Source: Candidatus Dormiibacterota bacterium
GTDB lineage: Bacteria > Chloroflexota > Dormibacteria > Aeolococcales > Aeolococcaceae
Direction: 5' to 3'
DNA length: 20,456 nt
NCBI GenBank assembly: GCA_003170875.1
Contig: PMYJ01000206.1
Location: forward strand, 1 to 20,456
Each line of letters opens with the position of its first letter. The first letter of the stretch is position 1. Positions 5,553-14,178 of this stretch are shown here, piece by piece. The notes beneath the pieces were generated by a model. The model made no database searches. It was given only the letters and a program-made list of their open reading frames with translations, and had not been told where the DNA came from. Both the position numbers and the translations under genes were made by a program.

Positions 5553-7846
5553 GGGGGCTCTACTCGCGCCTCGGCAAGTTCGACGTCCGCTTCCGGTACC
5601 TCATCGTCGTCGTGTGGCTGGTCGTCACGGTGGTCTGCGTGCGCACCCTGCCTGGGCTCGGCTCCGTGGCCAAGGACACCGAAAGCGGTTTCCTGCCGGC
5701 CAACTCGCCCAGCATGCACGCGGCCCAGCTGCTGAACCCCTTCGAGAACTCCAACCTCGCCACCGCCACTCTGGTGGCCTCGCGGACCGGCAGCCCGCTG
5801 ACCGCCGGGGACAAGCTCGCGGTCACCTCGCTCCTCGCCAAGATCAAGGACCTGCCCAACGTTGTCACCGCACACTCCCTCGGGACGTCGAGCGACGGCA
5901 AGGCCACCCAGGCCCTGATCCAGGCCAACGTCCCCCAGTACGGCGGTGGCACCGGGACGACGCTCGTCGACTCCATCCGGAGCGACTTCTCGAAGGTCGG
6001 AGCCCCCAGCGGGCTGCAGTTCAACCTGACCGGGCAGCTGGCGACCGCCACGGACGCCGACACCGCCTCCGCCCACTCCCAGAACGCCACCCAGCTGCTC
6101 TCGGTCGTCTTCATCATCGTGCTGCTGCTCTTCGCCTTCCGGGCACTGCTCGCGCCCCTCGTGACGCTGCTTCCGGCGGGCCTGGTGCTGGCGCTCGCCG
6201 GCCCGGTGATCGCCGCCGCCTCCCACATCGGCGTCCAGGTCTCGGTCATCACGGAGCTGATCCTCGTCGTCCTCGTCCTGGGGGCAGGCACCGACTACGG
6301 CCTCTTCCTCGTCTTCAGAGTTCGCGAAGAGATCCGGCGCGGTCTCGTCCCCCGCGACGCAGTGGTGCGTGCCGTCGAGACCGTGGGGGAATCGATCACC
6401 TTCTCCGCGCTGATCGTGATCGGCGCCCTGCTCAGCCTGGTGATCGCGCAGTTCGGCTTCTACCAGGGGCTCGGCCCCGCGCTCGCCATCGGGATCGGCC
6501 TGATGCTCCTGGCCGGCCTCACCCTGCTCCCGGCATTGCTCGCCATCCTCGGCCGCGCCGTCTTCTGGCCGAGCAACCTCACGGTCCGCTCCACCCCGCA
6601 GGTGGGCTTCTGGGGGAAGGTTGCCGCCGCCTTTGTCCGGCGCCCGATGGTCACCGCGATCGCGGGGATCGGGATCTTCGCCGCTCTCGCCGCGGGTTCG
6701 CTGGGGACGACCACCGCCGGATTCGGCAACGAGGCTTCGGGGCCGGCGGGCAGCGACTCCGCGGCCGGTCAGACGGTCCTCAACAAGCACTTCCCCTCCG
6801 CCGGGACGATCACCTCGACCGAGGTGGTGATGCACTTCTCCAACCCCGTCTTCGATGATCCCGCCCAGCTGGTGACGGCGCAGCACAGCCTCCAGGCGTC
6901 GCCGGGGTTCCGGGGCGTGATCGGGCCGCTCGACCCCAACGGGCCCACCGGAGTGACCCTGACGGCGACCGAGATCACGGCCCTGCACCAGACGCTGGGC
7001 TGGCCGTTGAACCCGACCGCCCTCGCCGCCCTCCCCCCGGCGGTGGCGCAGGTCGACGGCGCCCTGGCGAGCTTCGTCAGCGCCGACGCGCGGACGGTGG
7101 TGTTCGCCGTGGTCCCCACGGTCGGGCCGGCGGGAAGCCCGGCGGCGAGCGCCAACATCCCGGCGCTGCGCGTGGACACCACCGTCGCGGCCCGGGCGGC
7201 GGGCGCCTCCGAGAGCGGGATCTTCAGCCTCGACGCCTTCGCCTATGACGTCGAGAACATCTCCCAGAACGACCTGGTCCACATCATCCCGACGGTGGCG
7301 ATCATCATCGCGCTCCTTCTCGCCATCGTCCTGCGCAGCGGCATCGCGTCCCTCTTCCTGGTCCCGAGCGTGCTCCTCTCGTACCTTGCGGCCCTGGGGC
7401 TGGTGGGCTTGGTCTTCGTCCATCTCGGAGGCCAGAGCGGGGTCCAGTTCATCATGCCCTTCCTCATGTTCGTGTTCCTGATGGCTTTGGGCTCGGACTA
7501 CAACGTGCTGGTGATGACGAGGATCCGCGAGGAGTCGCATGGGCTCCCCCTGCGAGAGGCGGTGAAGAAGGCCATCGGGGTGACCGGGACGACCGTCACC
7601 ACCGCCGGGCTGGTGCTCGGCGGCACCTTCGCCGTGCTCGGCGTCGCGGCGGGGGGGTCGTCGCAGGCCGGGGAGATCCAGCAGGTCGGATTCGGCATCG
7701 CCGCCGGCATCCTGATGGACACCTTCTTCGTCCGCACCATCATGGTGCCGGCGTTCGTGGTCCTGGTGGGTCGCTGGACGTGGTGGCCCTCGCGCCTCTA
7801 CCGGAAGCACTCCGAGCTCCTCGCCGCCGAGGAGGCCGCCGCATGA
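5549..7846 (+). CDS. MMPL/RND-family membrane exporter
   Basis: The protein has about 765 residues in two similar halves. Each has a first helix (17-35 in the first half), a large extracytoplasmic loop, then a bundle of helices. The MMPL signatures are the GAGTDYGLFLVFR motif near residue 249 and GSDYNVLVMTRIREE near residue 650, whose Asp-Tyr pairs are thought to carry protons. Relatives export lipids or drugs across the cytoplasmic membrane using proton motive force. The GTG at 5549 is preferred over one three codons upstream, since GTGGAG lies 8 bases before it and it forms a GTGA overlap with marR. The gene ends in an ATGA overlap with the MFS gene. The substrate is unknown; the context suggests a drug or toxic lipid. 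Confidence 0.93.
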   Translation: MRGLYSRLGKFDVRFRYLIVVVWLVVTVVCVRTLPGLGSVAKDTESGFLPANSPSMHAAQLLNPFENSNLATATLVASRTGSPLTAGDKLAVTSLLAKIKDLPNVVTAHSLGTSSDGKATQALIQANVPQYGGGTGTTLVDSIRSDFSKVGAPSGLQFNLTGQLATATDADTASAHSQNATQLLSVVFIIVLLLFAFRALLAPLVTLLPAGLVLALAGPVIAAASHIGVQVSVITELILVVLVLGAGTDYGLFLVFRVREEIRRGLVPRDAVVRAVETVGESITFSALIVIGALLSLVIAQFGFYQGLGPALAIGIGLMLLAGLTLLPALLAILGRAVFWPSNLTVRSTPQVGFWGKVAAAFVRRPMVTAIAGIGIFAALAAGSLGTTTAGFGNEASGPAGSDSAAGQTVLNKHFPSAGTITSTEVVMHFSNPVFDDPAQLVTAQHSLQASPGFRGVIGPLDPNGPTGVTLTATEITALHQTLGWPLNPTALAALPPAVAQVDGALASFVSADARTVVFAVVPTVGPAGSPAASANIPALRVDTTVAARAAGASESGIFSLDAFAYDVENISQNDLVHIIPTVAIIIALLLAIVLRSGIASLFLVPSVLLSYLAALGLVGLVFVHLGGQSGVQFIMPFLMFVFLMALGSDYNVLVMTRIREESHGLPLREAVKKAIGVTGTTVTTAGLVLGGTFAVLGVAAGGSSQAGEIQQVGFGIAAGILMDTFFVRTIMVPAFVVLVGRWTWWPSRLYRKHSELLAAEEAAA

Positions 7847-9510
7847 GCTCCCAAATCTCCTCGCTGAAGGTCGAGCGCCGGAGCGTCGCCGAACGGCGGC
7901 GGCTCATGGTGGTGTTCGGCGCTCTGATGCTGGCGATGCTGATCGCCGCACTCGACCAGACCATCGTCTCCACCGCCCTGCCCACCATCGTGGGCGACCT
8001 GGGCGGCCTCACCCAGCTCTCCTGGGTGGTGACCGCCTACATCCTCACCTCGACGATCTCGACGCCGCTGTACGGGAAGATCGGCGACCTGTACGGGCGC
8101 AAGCGCATCTTCCAGGGCGCGATCGTCATCTTCCTGGTCGGATCCATGCTCTGCGGGCTCTCCCAGAACATGGTCGAGCTGATCGGGTTCCGGGCCCTCC
8201 AGGGCGTCGGCGCAGGGGGACTTTTCGTCGGCTCCCAGGCGATCATCGGCGACATCGTCTCCCCCCGCGAGCGCGGCCGCTACATGGGGTACTTCGGCGC
8301 CGTCTTTGGACTGGCCACGGTGGCCGGGCCTCTGCTCGGCGGCTTCCTCGTCGACCACGCCACCTGGCGCTGGGTCTTCTACATCAACGTCCCCATCGGC
8401 ATCGCCGCCCTGATCGCGACCGGCCTGGTCCTCCACCTGCCCCGGCAGCGCCGTGAGCACCGCATCGACTACGTGGGCGCCAGCCTGCTGGGGGCCGGGG
8501 TCACCTGCATCGTCCTGCTCACCACCTGGGGAGGCACCGAGTATCCGTGGGCGTCCCCCCAGAGCCTCGGGCTTGGCCTGGGCGCCCTAGTGCTGCTCGG
8601 CGCCTTCATCCAGGTCGAGCGACGGCCAGTCGAGCCGATCCTGCCGCTCCAGCTCTTCCGCAACTCCGTCTTCGCGGTGACCAACGCGGCCGGCTTCATC
8701 ATCGGCCTCGCCCTCTTCGGATCGATCGTCTTCCTCCCCCAGTACCTGCAGATCGTCAAGGGCGATGGGGCCACCAACTCCGGCCTGCTGCTGGTCCCGA
8801 TGATGGTCGGGCTGCTCATCACCTCGATCGTGAGCGGCCAGCTGATCAGCCGGACCGGGCGGTACAAGATCTGGCCGATCCTGGGCACGGCCGTCACCGT
8901 CGTCGGCCTCTTCCTGCTCTCCACCATGGGCGCGGCCACTCCGGCGGTGGTCACCGCCGCCTACATGGTGGTGCTGGGCCTCGGCCTCGGCGGCGTCATG
9001 CAGGTCCTGGTGGTGGTGGTGCAGAACAGCGTGACCCAGAAGGACATAGGCGTCGCCACCTCGACGGCGACCTTCTTCCGCTCCATGGGCGGCTCCATCG
9101 GGGTGCCGATCTTCGGCGCCATCTTCAGCAACGTGCTGATCGCCAAGCTGGTCACCGATCTCCCCAAGGGGTTCCACCTCGGCGGGCTGTCGGGGGGCAT
9201 CGGCAACGCCAGCCCGCAGGTCCTGGACAAGCTGCCGGCGGCGATCCACAGCGGGGTGGTGCACGCCTTCTCCCAATCGCTCGGTTCCGTCTTCCTCGCC
9301 GGGGTCCCGTTCGCCGTCATCGCCTTTGTGCTCGTCTGCCTGATCAAGGAGGTGCCGCTGCGCACCCGGGTCGCCCCGATGCTGGAGGGGGTCGACGAGA
9401 GCTTCGGGTACACGGAGACGCCCGCCGACACCGCGACCGGCACCGAGGGCGCATCGCTCGGCCTGGTGCCCGCCGGGGATCGCCACACAGGAGGCGGCTC
9501 CACCCCATGA
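7843..9510 (+). CDS. DHA2-family (14-helix) MFS drug:proton antiporter
   Basis: The protein has 555 residues, the right length for the 14-helix DHA2 family. Motif D1 (LDQTIVSTALPTI, 37-49) opens the first helix. Motif A is GKIGDLYGRKR (78-88), and a motif C-like segment, GLATVAGPLLGG (156-167), is typical of antiporters, followed by WRWVFYINVPIG. Relatives include EmrB/QacA-type exporters of cationic and amphipathic drugs. The ATG at 7843 overlaps the MMPL stop (ATGA), and GAGGAGG lies 7 bases upstream; a longer in-frame start further up would lie in the MMPL gene. It is the third gene of the marR operon. Its tail after the last helix is cytoplasmic and rich in Thr and Gly. Confidence 0.94.
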   Translation: MSSQISSLKVERRSVAERRRLMVVFGALMLAMLIAALDQTIVSTALPTIVGDLGGLTQLSWVVTAYILTSTISTPLYGKIGDLYGRKRIFQGAIVIFLVGSMLCGLSQNMVELIGFRALQGVGAGGLFVGSQAIIGDIVSPRERGRYMGYFGAVFGLATVAGPLLGGFLVDHATWRWVFYINVPIGIAALIATGLVLHLPRQRREHRIDYVGASLLGAGVTCIVLLTTWGGTEYPWASPQSLGLGLGALVLLGAFIQVERRPVEPILPLQLFRNSVFAVTNAAGFIIGLALFGSIVFLPQYLQIVKGDGATNSGLLLVPMMVGLLITSIVSGQLISRTGRYKIWPILGTAVTVVGLFLLSTMGAATPAVVTAAYMVVLGLGLGGVMQVLVVVVQNSVTQKDIGVATSTATFFRSMGGSIGVPIFGAIFSNVLIAKLVTDLPKGFHLGGLSGGIGNASPQVLDKLPAAIHSGVVHAFSQSLGSVFLAGVPFAVIAFVLVCLIKEVPLRTRVAPMLEGVDESFGYTETPADTATGTEGASLGLVPAGDRHTGGGSTP

Positions 9511-9635
9511 CCGGGGGGAAGGGGGTGACGAAGGCCGAAGTCGCACTCGCCGCCATGCGCAGCTCGCATGACCGATTGAGGTCGCTGGTGGCCGGCATGA
9601 CGACGAAGCCGGTCACCGCCCCCTCGTCCGTCTGA
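9507..9635 (+). pseudogene. N-terminal remnant resembling the mycothiol-dependent maleylpyruvate isomerase/DinB-like family
   Basis: A 42-residue open frame starts in an ATGA overlap with the MFS stop, with AGGAGG 12 bases upstream. Residues AEVALAAMRSSHDRLRSLVAG and TAPSSV resemble the first helix and the following loop of DinB-like maleylpyruvate isomerase-family proteins, which are normally about 180-260 residues long. The metal-binding histidines and the rest of the fold are missing, since the frame stops 26 bp before the convergent ABC permease gene. It may be a truncated gene, or a short peptide that is now non-functional. The family call rests on pattern memory only. Confidence 0.45.
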
Positions 9636-9661
9636 CCGGCGCCTCGGCCGGGGCCCGCGCG

Positions 9662-10483
9662 TCAGCGGGTGCTGTGGCTGTACAGGCGGACGCAGATCGG
9701 GGCCACGACGATGATGATGACGAGTGCCAGACCGAATGTGGTGGCGATGGGGTGCTCCAGCGACCAGACCCCGGATGGCGGCGGCCCGATGGTGTTGCCG
9801 AAGAGCTGGCGACCCGCCGTCACGAGCGCTGACATCGGGTTCCAGTAGGCGATCTCGCGCAACCAGACGGGCATCATCGAGGGGTCGACGAAGACGCTCG
9901 AAATGAAGCCCATCAGGAAGATGGGGATGTTGATGATGACGTCGGCAGCCTGGGCGGAGCCGGCAAGAAGCCCCACCAGGATGCCCAGCCAGCCGATCGC
10001 AACAGCGAACAGCTCAAAGAGGAGGAAGGCGAGGATCGCGTTGGCCAGTCCCTGGTCGGCCCGCCAGCCCACCGCCAAGCCGCAGACGATCATCACGACG
10101 AGGACGGGGATGCCCAGGATCAGGGTGGAGAGCGATCGGCCGATGATGATCGCGGAGCGCGCGATGGGGAGGGTCCGGAATCGATCCACGACACCCTCGC
10201 TCATGTCGGTGGCAACCGCCACGGCGACGTTGGCCGCGCTGAAGAGGACCGACATGGCGAAGAGGCCCGGCATCAGGTACGAGCGGTAGTTGCCTCCGGG
10301 CACCACGATCGAGCTGCCGAAGACGTAGCCGAAGAGCACCACGAAGATCACGGGTGTGAGCAGGCTGCCGAAGATCACGTCGGGCTGGCGCTTGCCCCGG
10401 ATCAGGAAGCGGCGGGTGGCGGTGTAGGCGTCGAGCATGCCCTGTTGGAGACGGCGCTCCGCAGCCACCGCCGACTGGCTCAT
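9662..10483 (-). CDS. ABC-2 type (DrrB-like) transporter permease
   Basis: The protein has 273 residues with six predicted transmembrane helices, starting with FGSLLTPVIFVVLFGYVFG. The segment EGVVDRFRTLPIARSAIIIGR after the second helix is characteristic of DrrB-like ABC-2 permeases, which export antibiotics such as anthracyclines together with a DrrA ATPase. The ATG at 10481-10483 forms an ATGA overlap with the ATPase stop, so the two are translationally coupled. A longer open frame upstream overlaps the ATPase gene and has no membrane character, so it was not used. It is the last gene of the minus-strand unit that begins at YCII. Confidence 0.93.
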   Translation of the reverse strand: MSQSAVAAERRLQQGMLDAYTATRRFLIRGKRQPDVIFGSLLTPVIFVVLFGYVFGSSIVVPGGNYRSYLMPGLFAMSVLFSAANVAVAVATDMSEGVVDRFRTLPIARSAIIIGRSLSTLILGIPVLVVMIVCGLAVGWRADQGLANAILAFLLFELFAVAIGWLGILVGLLAGSAQAADVIINIPIFLMGFISSVFVDPSMMPVWLREIAYWNPMSALVTAGRQLFGNTIGPPPSGVWSLEHPIATTFGLALVIIIVVAPICVRLYSHSTR

Positions 10484-11448
10484 GCGACGCCCTCCGCAGC
10501 CGCCGCCGACCGGGGCGAACTCCCCGCGTGGGCGGTGACGGTGCTGAAGACCTCGTCGAGGCTCGGATACTCGAGACCGACCTCGTGAACCGGCACCCCG
10601 AGGCGGCCGAGCTGCGCCACCACGTCGCCGAGGGTCGCCAGACCGTCGGGTGCGGGCGCGCTCACCGACCTCCCGCTCACCTCGGCCTCGGCCCCGAGCA
10701 ATCGCCCGACCCGCTCCAGGGCGGCGGCATCCGCCTCGGGGAGCGTGACCCGGATGAACGGCCGCCCGATGGACGCCTTGAGCTGCTCCGGCGTCCCCTC
10801 CGCCACCACCAGGCCACGGTCGATGACGACGATGGTGTCGGCGAGCCGGTCGGCCTCGTCCAGGTACTGGGTCGTCAGCAGCACCGTCGTGCCCGCCGAA
10901 ACCAGGCTGCGGATGGACGTCCACATCTCGGCGCGCCCGACCGGGTCCAGACCGGTCGTCGGCTCGTCCAGAAAGAGCACCTCCGGCTCGTGGATCAGGC
11001 TGGCGGCGAGGTCGAGGCGGCGCCGCATCCCCCCGGAGTAGCGCTTGACCAGCTGCTTGCCCGCGGCGACGAGATCAAACTGCTCGAGCAGCTCCCTAGC
11101 CCGCCGGCGCGACGTGGCCGCCCCGAGGTGGCAGAAGCGCCCGATCGTCTCGAGGTTCTCCGCCCCCGTCAGGAGCTCGTCCATGGTCGCCGTCTGGCCG
11201 GTCACGCCGATCCTGGTCCGCACCAGGGCCGCCTGGCTGTCGACGTCGAAGCCCGCCACCTGGGCGCGCCCGCCGTCGGCGGGGAGAAGGGTGGTGAGGA
11301 TGCGGACGGTGGTCGTCTTACCGGCGCCGTTGCGCCCCAGCAGCGCGCACACGCTGCCCGCCGCCACGTCCAGGCTGACGTCCACCAGAGCCTTGGTGGA
11401 GCCGAATGAGCGGGCAAGGTTGTGCGCGGAAATGGCGGGGTCGCTCAC
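10480..11448 (-). CDS. DrrA-like ABC transporter ATP-binding protein
   Basis: The protein has 322 residues. Walker A is GRNGAGKT (38-45), the signature is YSGGM (137-141), and Walker B is VLFLDEP with D161-E162. The H-loop position reads TTQYLDEAD with Gln194 in place of His, a known feature of the DrrA subfamily. A C-terminal domain of about 100 residues follows and ends with the LEYPSLDEVFSTVT segment seen in DrrA proteins. It powers the adjacent permease. The GTG start has no good Shine-Dalgarno of its own; a 6-codon open frame (11445-11465) preceded by AGAGG ends in a GTGA overlap with this start and may couple translation to the sigma gene 24 bp upstream. Confidence 0.94.
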   Translation of the reverse strand: MSDPAISAHNLARSFGSTKALVDVSLDVAAGSVCALLGRNGAGKTTTVRILTTLLPADGGRAQVAGFDVDSQAALVRTRIGVTGQTATMDELLTGAENLETIGRFCHLGAATSRRRARELLEQFDLVAAGKQLVKRYSGGMRRRLDLAASLIHEPEVLFLDEPTTGLDPVGRAEMWTSIRSLVSAGTTVLLTTQYLDEADRLADTIVVIDRGLVVAEGTPEQLKASIGRPFIRVTLPEADAAALERVGRLLGAEAEVSGRSVSAPAPDGLATLGDVVAQLGRLGVPVHEVGLEYPSLDEVFSTVTAHAGSSPRSAAAAEGVA

Positions 11449-11472
11449 GGGAGCGAAGGTACCATCACCCCT

Positions 11473-12662
11473 CTAGGAGACGCGGGGTGGTCCACCCAGC
11501 TGAGTCTCGAGCTCGACCAGACGCCGCTCCAGGAACCGGCGTTCCGAGGCGAGGTGAGCGAGGTCCAGCGCGCGCCGATAGGCGGCGCACGCGTCGCCGA
11601 TGCGACCAAGCCGTCGAAGCAGCTCGGCGCGTGTGGAATGAAGATATAGGTACCCGTCAAGGTCGATCCTTTCAACGATCTCCAGTCCGGCCTCTGCCCC
11701 ATGGGCCTGCGCGACCGCCACGGCACGGTTGAGCTCAACGACGGGCGAATCGGTGAGGAGCACGAGCTCGGCGTAGAGCGCGGCAATCCGCGCCCAGTCG
11801 GGCGGCTCGTCCAGCTGCCCGGAGGCGATCATCGCCTGGAGAACGTACGGTCCTCGACCGTGCCGCGCGACGGCCGTCTCGAGAACAGCCCGTCCCTCCG
11901 CGATCTGCGATCGGCTCCAGAGGGACCGGTCCTGGTCCTCGAGCAGGACCAGCTCATCGCCGCCGAACCTCGCCTCGCGACGTGCGTCGTGGAGCAGCAG
12001 CAAAGCCAGGAGGCCCAGAACCTCAGCCTGATCGGGCAGGAGCCCGACGAGCACGCGGGCGAGGCGGAGGGCCTCCTCCGCGAGATCCATGCGCCCCTGG
12101 TATCCCTGTTGAAGATCAGGTAGACCACTGCGAGCACCGCCACCAGTCGTTCCGCGAGCGTGCTCTCGGCGGGCACGACGAAGGGGATGCCGGCGGCCTT
12201 GATCTTGGCCTTGGCTCGTGAGAGCCGCCGTTTCATCGTCTCCGTCGAGACCAGGAAGGCCCGGGCGATCTCGTCAGTGGTGAGGCCACCGAGGGCACGC
12301 AGTGTCAACGCGACCTGCGCCTCGGTCGCGAGCGCGGGATGGCAGCACATGAACACGAGTTCGAGACGCTCGTCGGGAAACGCCGCCGGATCGACGTCGG
12401 CCACCGCCGGCTGCGATGCCCCGAGCAGCCGGGTCTTGGCGGTGAGCAGCCGCTCCCGGCGCAGCCGGTCGATGGCTCGGCGGCGTGCCGTCGTCACCAG
12501 CCAGGCGGCGGGGTTGGCCGGCACGCCGTCCCGGGCCCACCGCTCCACCGCGGTGGCGAACGCGTCCTGAACGGAATCCTCGGCGAGGTCGAAGTCGCCG
12601 AGGAAACCGATCAGAGAGGCAAGTACCCTGCCCCAGTCGTCGCGGAAGACCTCTTCGATCAG
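11473..12662 (-). pseudogene. ECF sigma factor with TPR-like C-terminal extension (ECF42-like), frameshifted
   Basis: Two overlapping frames make up one protein. The N-terminal part shows sigma region 2 (LGDFDLAEDSVQDAF, then GVPANPAAWLVTTARRRAIDRLRRERLL) and region 4 (LTLRALGGLTTDEIARAFLVSTETMKRRLSRAKAKI). The C-terminal part, in another frame, is the helical extension (DLAEEALRLARVL, LGLLALLLLHDARREAR, LVLLEDQDRSLW) typical of ECF42 sigma factors. The join lies at 12107/12108: restoring one G after the Asn codon recreates the conserved FNEGY segment and fuses the frames into 396 residues, the normal family length. The N-terminal frame has no ATG, GTG or TTG before the conserved sequence; a CTG at 12660-12662, preceded by GGAG at 8 bases, is the best candidate. 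It follows YCII by 2 bp. The gene is either inactive or carries a sequencing error. Confidence 0.85.
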
Positions 12663-12664
12663 GC

Positions 12665-13003
12665 CTACATCTCCAAGATCGGGCGGACCTCCACCGAGCC
12701 GCCCTGGCGGACCGCCGGGATCCGCGACGCCACCTCGATCGCGCGGTCGAGGTCATCGGCTTCGAGAAGGTAGAAGCCGCCGAAGACCTCCTTGGTCTCG
12801 GCGAATGGTCCGTCGGTGACGAGCTTCTTGCCATCCTGAAAGCGGACCGTGGTGGCGGTTTCGATCCCCTGCAGCCCCTCGCCGCCGACAACGCCGGGCG
12901 CCTGCGCGATGGCCATGTACTCGCGCTGCGACACCTCCTGCTCCTCTCCGCTGAGTCTCTCGACTGCTCCGGGCACCTGGTAGATGAGAAGGGCGTACTT
13001 CAT
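12665..13003 (-). CDS. YCII/DGPF-domain protein
   Basis: The protein has 112 residues. It opens with MKYALLIYQ and carries the family core: a TTVRF strand, then KKLVTDGPFAETKEVFGGFYLLEADDLDRAIEVASRIP. The DGPF motif gives the family its name. Proteins of this fold (ferredoxin-like dimers) are very often encoded beside ECF42-type sigma factors, and the pairing here is textbook; the biochemical function is not established. The ATG at 13001-13003 has GAGGA 7 bases upstream; an open frame reaching further upstream has no family resemblance. Its stop lies 2 bp before the proposed sigma start. A candidate ECF-type promoter lies at 13039-13065. Confidence 0.93.
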   Translation of the reverse strand: MKYALLIYQVPGAVERLSGEEQEVSQREYMAIAQAPGVVGGEGLQGIETATTVRFQDGKKLVTDGPFAETKEVFGGFYLLEADDLDRAIEVASRIPAVRQGGSVEVRPILEM

Positions 13004-13038
13004 GTGGCTGTCCTCGTGGGGGTGGATGCTAGCTCCTA

Positions 13039-13065
13039 GACGAACGGGCGCCCCTCGCGGGGACA
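13039..13065 (-). promoter_or_regulatory. Candidate ECF-type promoter upstream of YCII
   Basis: On the minus strand TGTCCC (13060-13065) and CGTC (13039-13042) are separated by 17 bp, about 36 bases before the YCII start. The TGTC-type -35 and CGTC -10 resemble ECF sigma promoters, and autoregulation of YCII-sigma operons is common. The match is short and could be chance. Confidence 0.35.
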
Positions 13066-13160
13066 GGCGCGTGCCGGTGCAGTGGCCGCCGGATCGGTCA
13101 GCCGCCCCGCCTGGGTCCACCTGCCCGCACCCTCGCGGGAGGATGAGAAGCTTCTGGGTC

Positions 13161-14078
13161 ATGCGGATTGGAGTGCTGATCCTCCCGGCGGAGAGCTGGG
13201 TGGAGCAGGGCCAGACTTGGGGGCGCGCCGAGGATCTCGGCTTCGACCACGCTTGGACTTTCGATCACCTGGCGTGGCGGTCACTCCGGGATTCGCCCTG
13301 GTTCGGGTCCGTGCCCACGCTGGCGGCGGCCGCCGCCGTCACCTCCAGGATCCGCCTCGGCACCCTGGTCGCGTCGCCCAACTTCCGCCACCCGGTGCCC
13401 TTCGCCCGAGAACTGATGACGCTCGACCACATCTCCGGTGGCAGGTTCACCCTCGGAATCGGGGCGGGTGGGAGTGGTTTCGACGCCGTCACCACGCGGC
13501 GCGAGCCCTGGAACCGCCGTGAGCGCGCCGATCGCTTCGAGGAGTTCGTGACCCTCCTCGATGAGCTGCTCACCGAGCCCGTCACGACCCATGACGGCCG
13601 CTTCTACCAGGCGTTCGGCGCCCGCATGCACCCCGGCTGCCTGCAGCGACCCCGCCTGCCCTTCGCCGTCGCGGCCGGCGGCCCTCGGGGCATGCGCCTG
13701 GCAGCGCGCTTCGGCACCACCTGGGTGACCGAGGGGCCGCTCGGACCGGACGGTGGCGCCTGCGGGGTCACCGCTGCTCTGCCCGCGCTCACGGCCGAGC
13801 TGGAGCGCGTCGACGCAGCCTGCACCGAGGTGGGCCGCGATCCCGCGAGCCTAGGACGCCTCCTCTGCGTCGGGATGCGGATCGGCGGCGTCATCGCCTC
13901 GCCGGAGGCGTTCCGGGACGCTGCCGGCCGCTTCGCTGAGCTCGGCTTCACCGACCTCGTGGTCCCCTGGCCACGGTCCGACGCCCCCTTCGCCGGGGAT
14001 GTCGGCACCCTCGAGCTGATCGCGGCCGAGGCTCGAGCCCAAGGAGACGGCAGGGAGCGGAACGCGGAATCCCCCTGA
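13161..14078 (+). CDS. LLM-class flavin-dependent oxidoreductase (luciferase-like, possibly F420-dependent)
   Basis: The protein has 305 residues with a TIM-barrel luciferase-like fold. Recognisable parts are the opening MRIGVLILPAESW, the GFDHAWTFDHLAW segment, TSRIRLGTLVASPNFRHPVPFARELMTLDHISGGRFTLGIGAG (typical of this class in successive blocks), and a C-terminal barrel strand, GFTDLVVPWP. Members oxidise or reduce small organic molecules with FMN or coenzyme F420; the substrate is not predictable here. An in-frame ATG six codons upstream (13143) has its Shine-Dalgarno too close, so 13161 is preferred, with GAGAAG about 10 bases upstream. A 10-bp palindrome, AGAAGCTTCT (13146-13155), sits just before the start. 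The gene is divergent from YCII and convergent with the propeller gene. Confidence 0.92.
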   Translation: MRIGVLILPAESWVEQGQTWGRAEDLGFDHAWTFDHLAWRSLRDSPWFGSVPTLAAAAAVTSRIRLGTLVASPNFRHPVPFARELMTLDHISGGRFTLGIGAGGSGFDAVTTRREPWNRRERADRFEEFVTLLDELLTEPVTTHDGRFYQAFGARMHPGCLQRPRLPFAVAAGGPRGMRLAARFGTTWVTEGPLGPDGGACGVTAALPALTAELERVDAACTEVGRDPASLGRLLCVGMRIGGVIASPEAFRDAAGRFAELGFTDLVVPWPRSDAPFAGDVGTLELIAAEARAQGDGRERNAESP

Positions 14079-14178
14079 ATGGGGCCGGCCATGGCATTCG
14101 GAGGCTTGCCGGAAGCGCACGACCGCGACTCCCCTCCCCCACCCGTGGCGGTTCAGCCGCGGCGGACGCGCCGCCTCC

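Noticed and set aside
5411..7810. Very long minus-strand open frame opposite the MMPL gene
   Set aside because: Its protein is low-complexity, rich in His, Arg, Gly and Asp, with no domain. It is the usual antisense shadow of a GC-rich gene.
10484..10924. N-terminal extension of the ABC permease
   Set aside because: The extension runs through the ATPase gene in another frame and has no membrane or domain character.
14161..14175. Short hairpin GGCGG/CCGCC after the propeller gene as a terminator
   Set aside because: Only 5 bp, no U-tract, and such stems are common by chance at this GC content.
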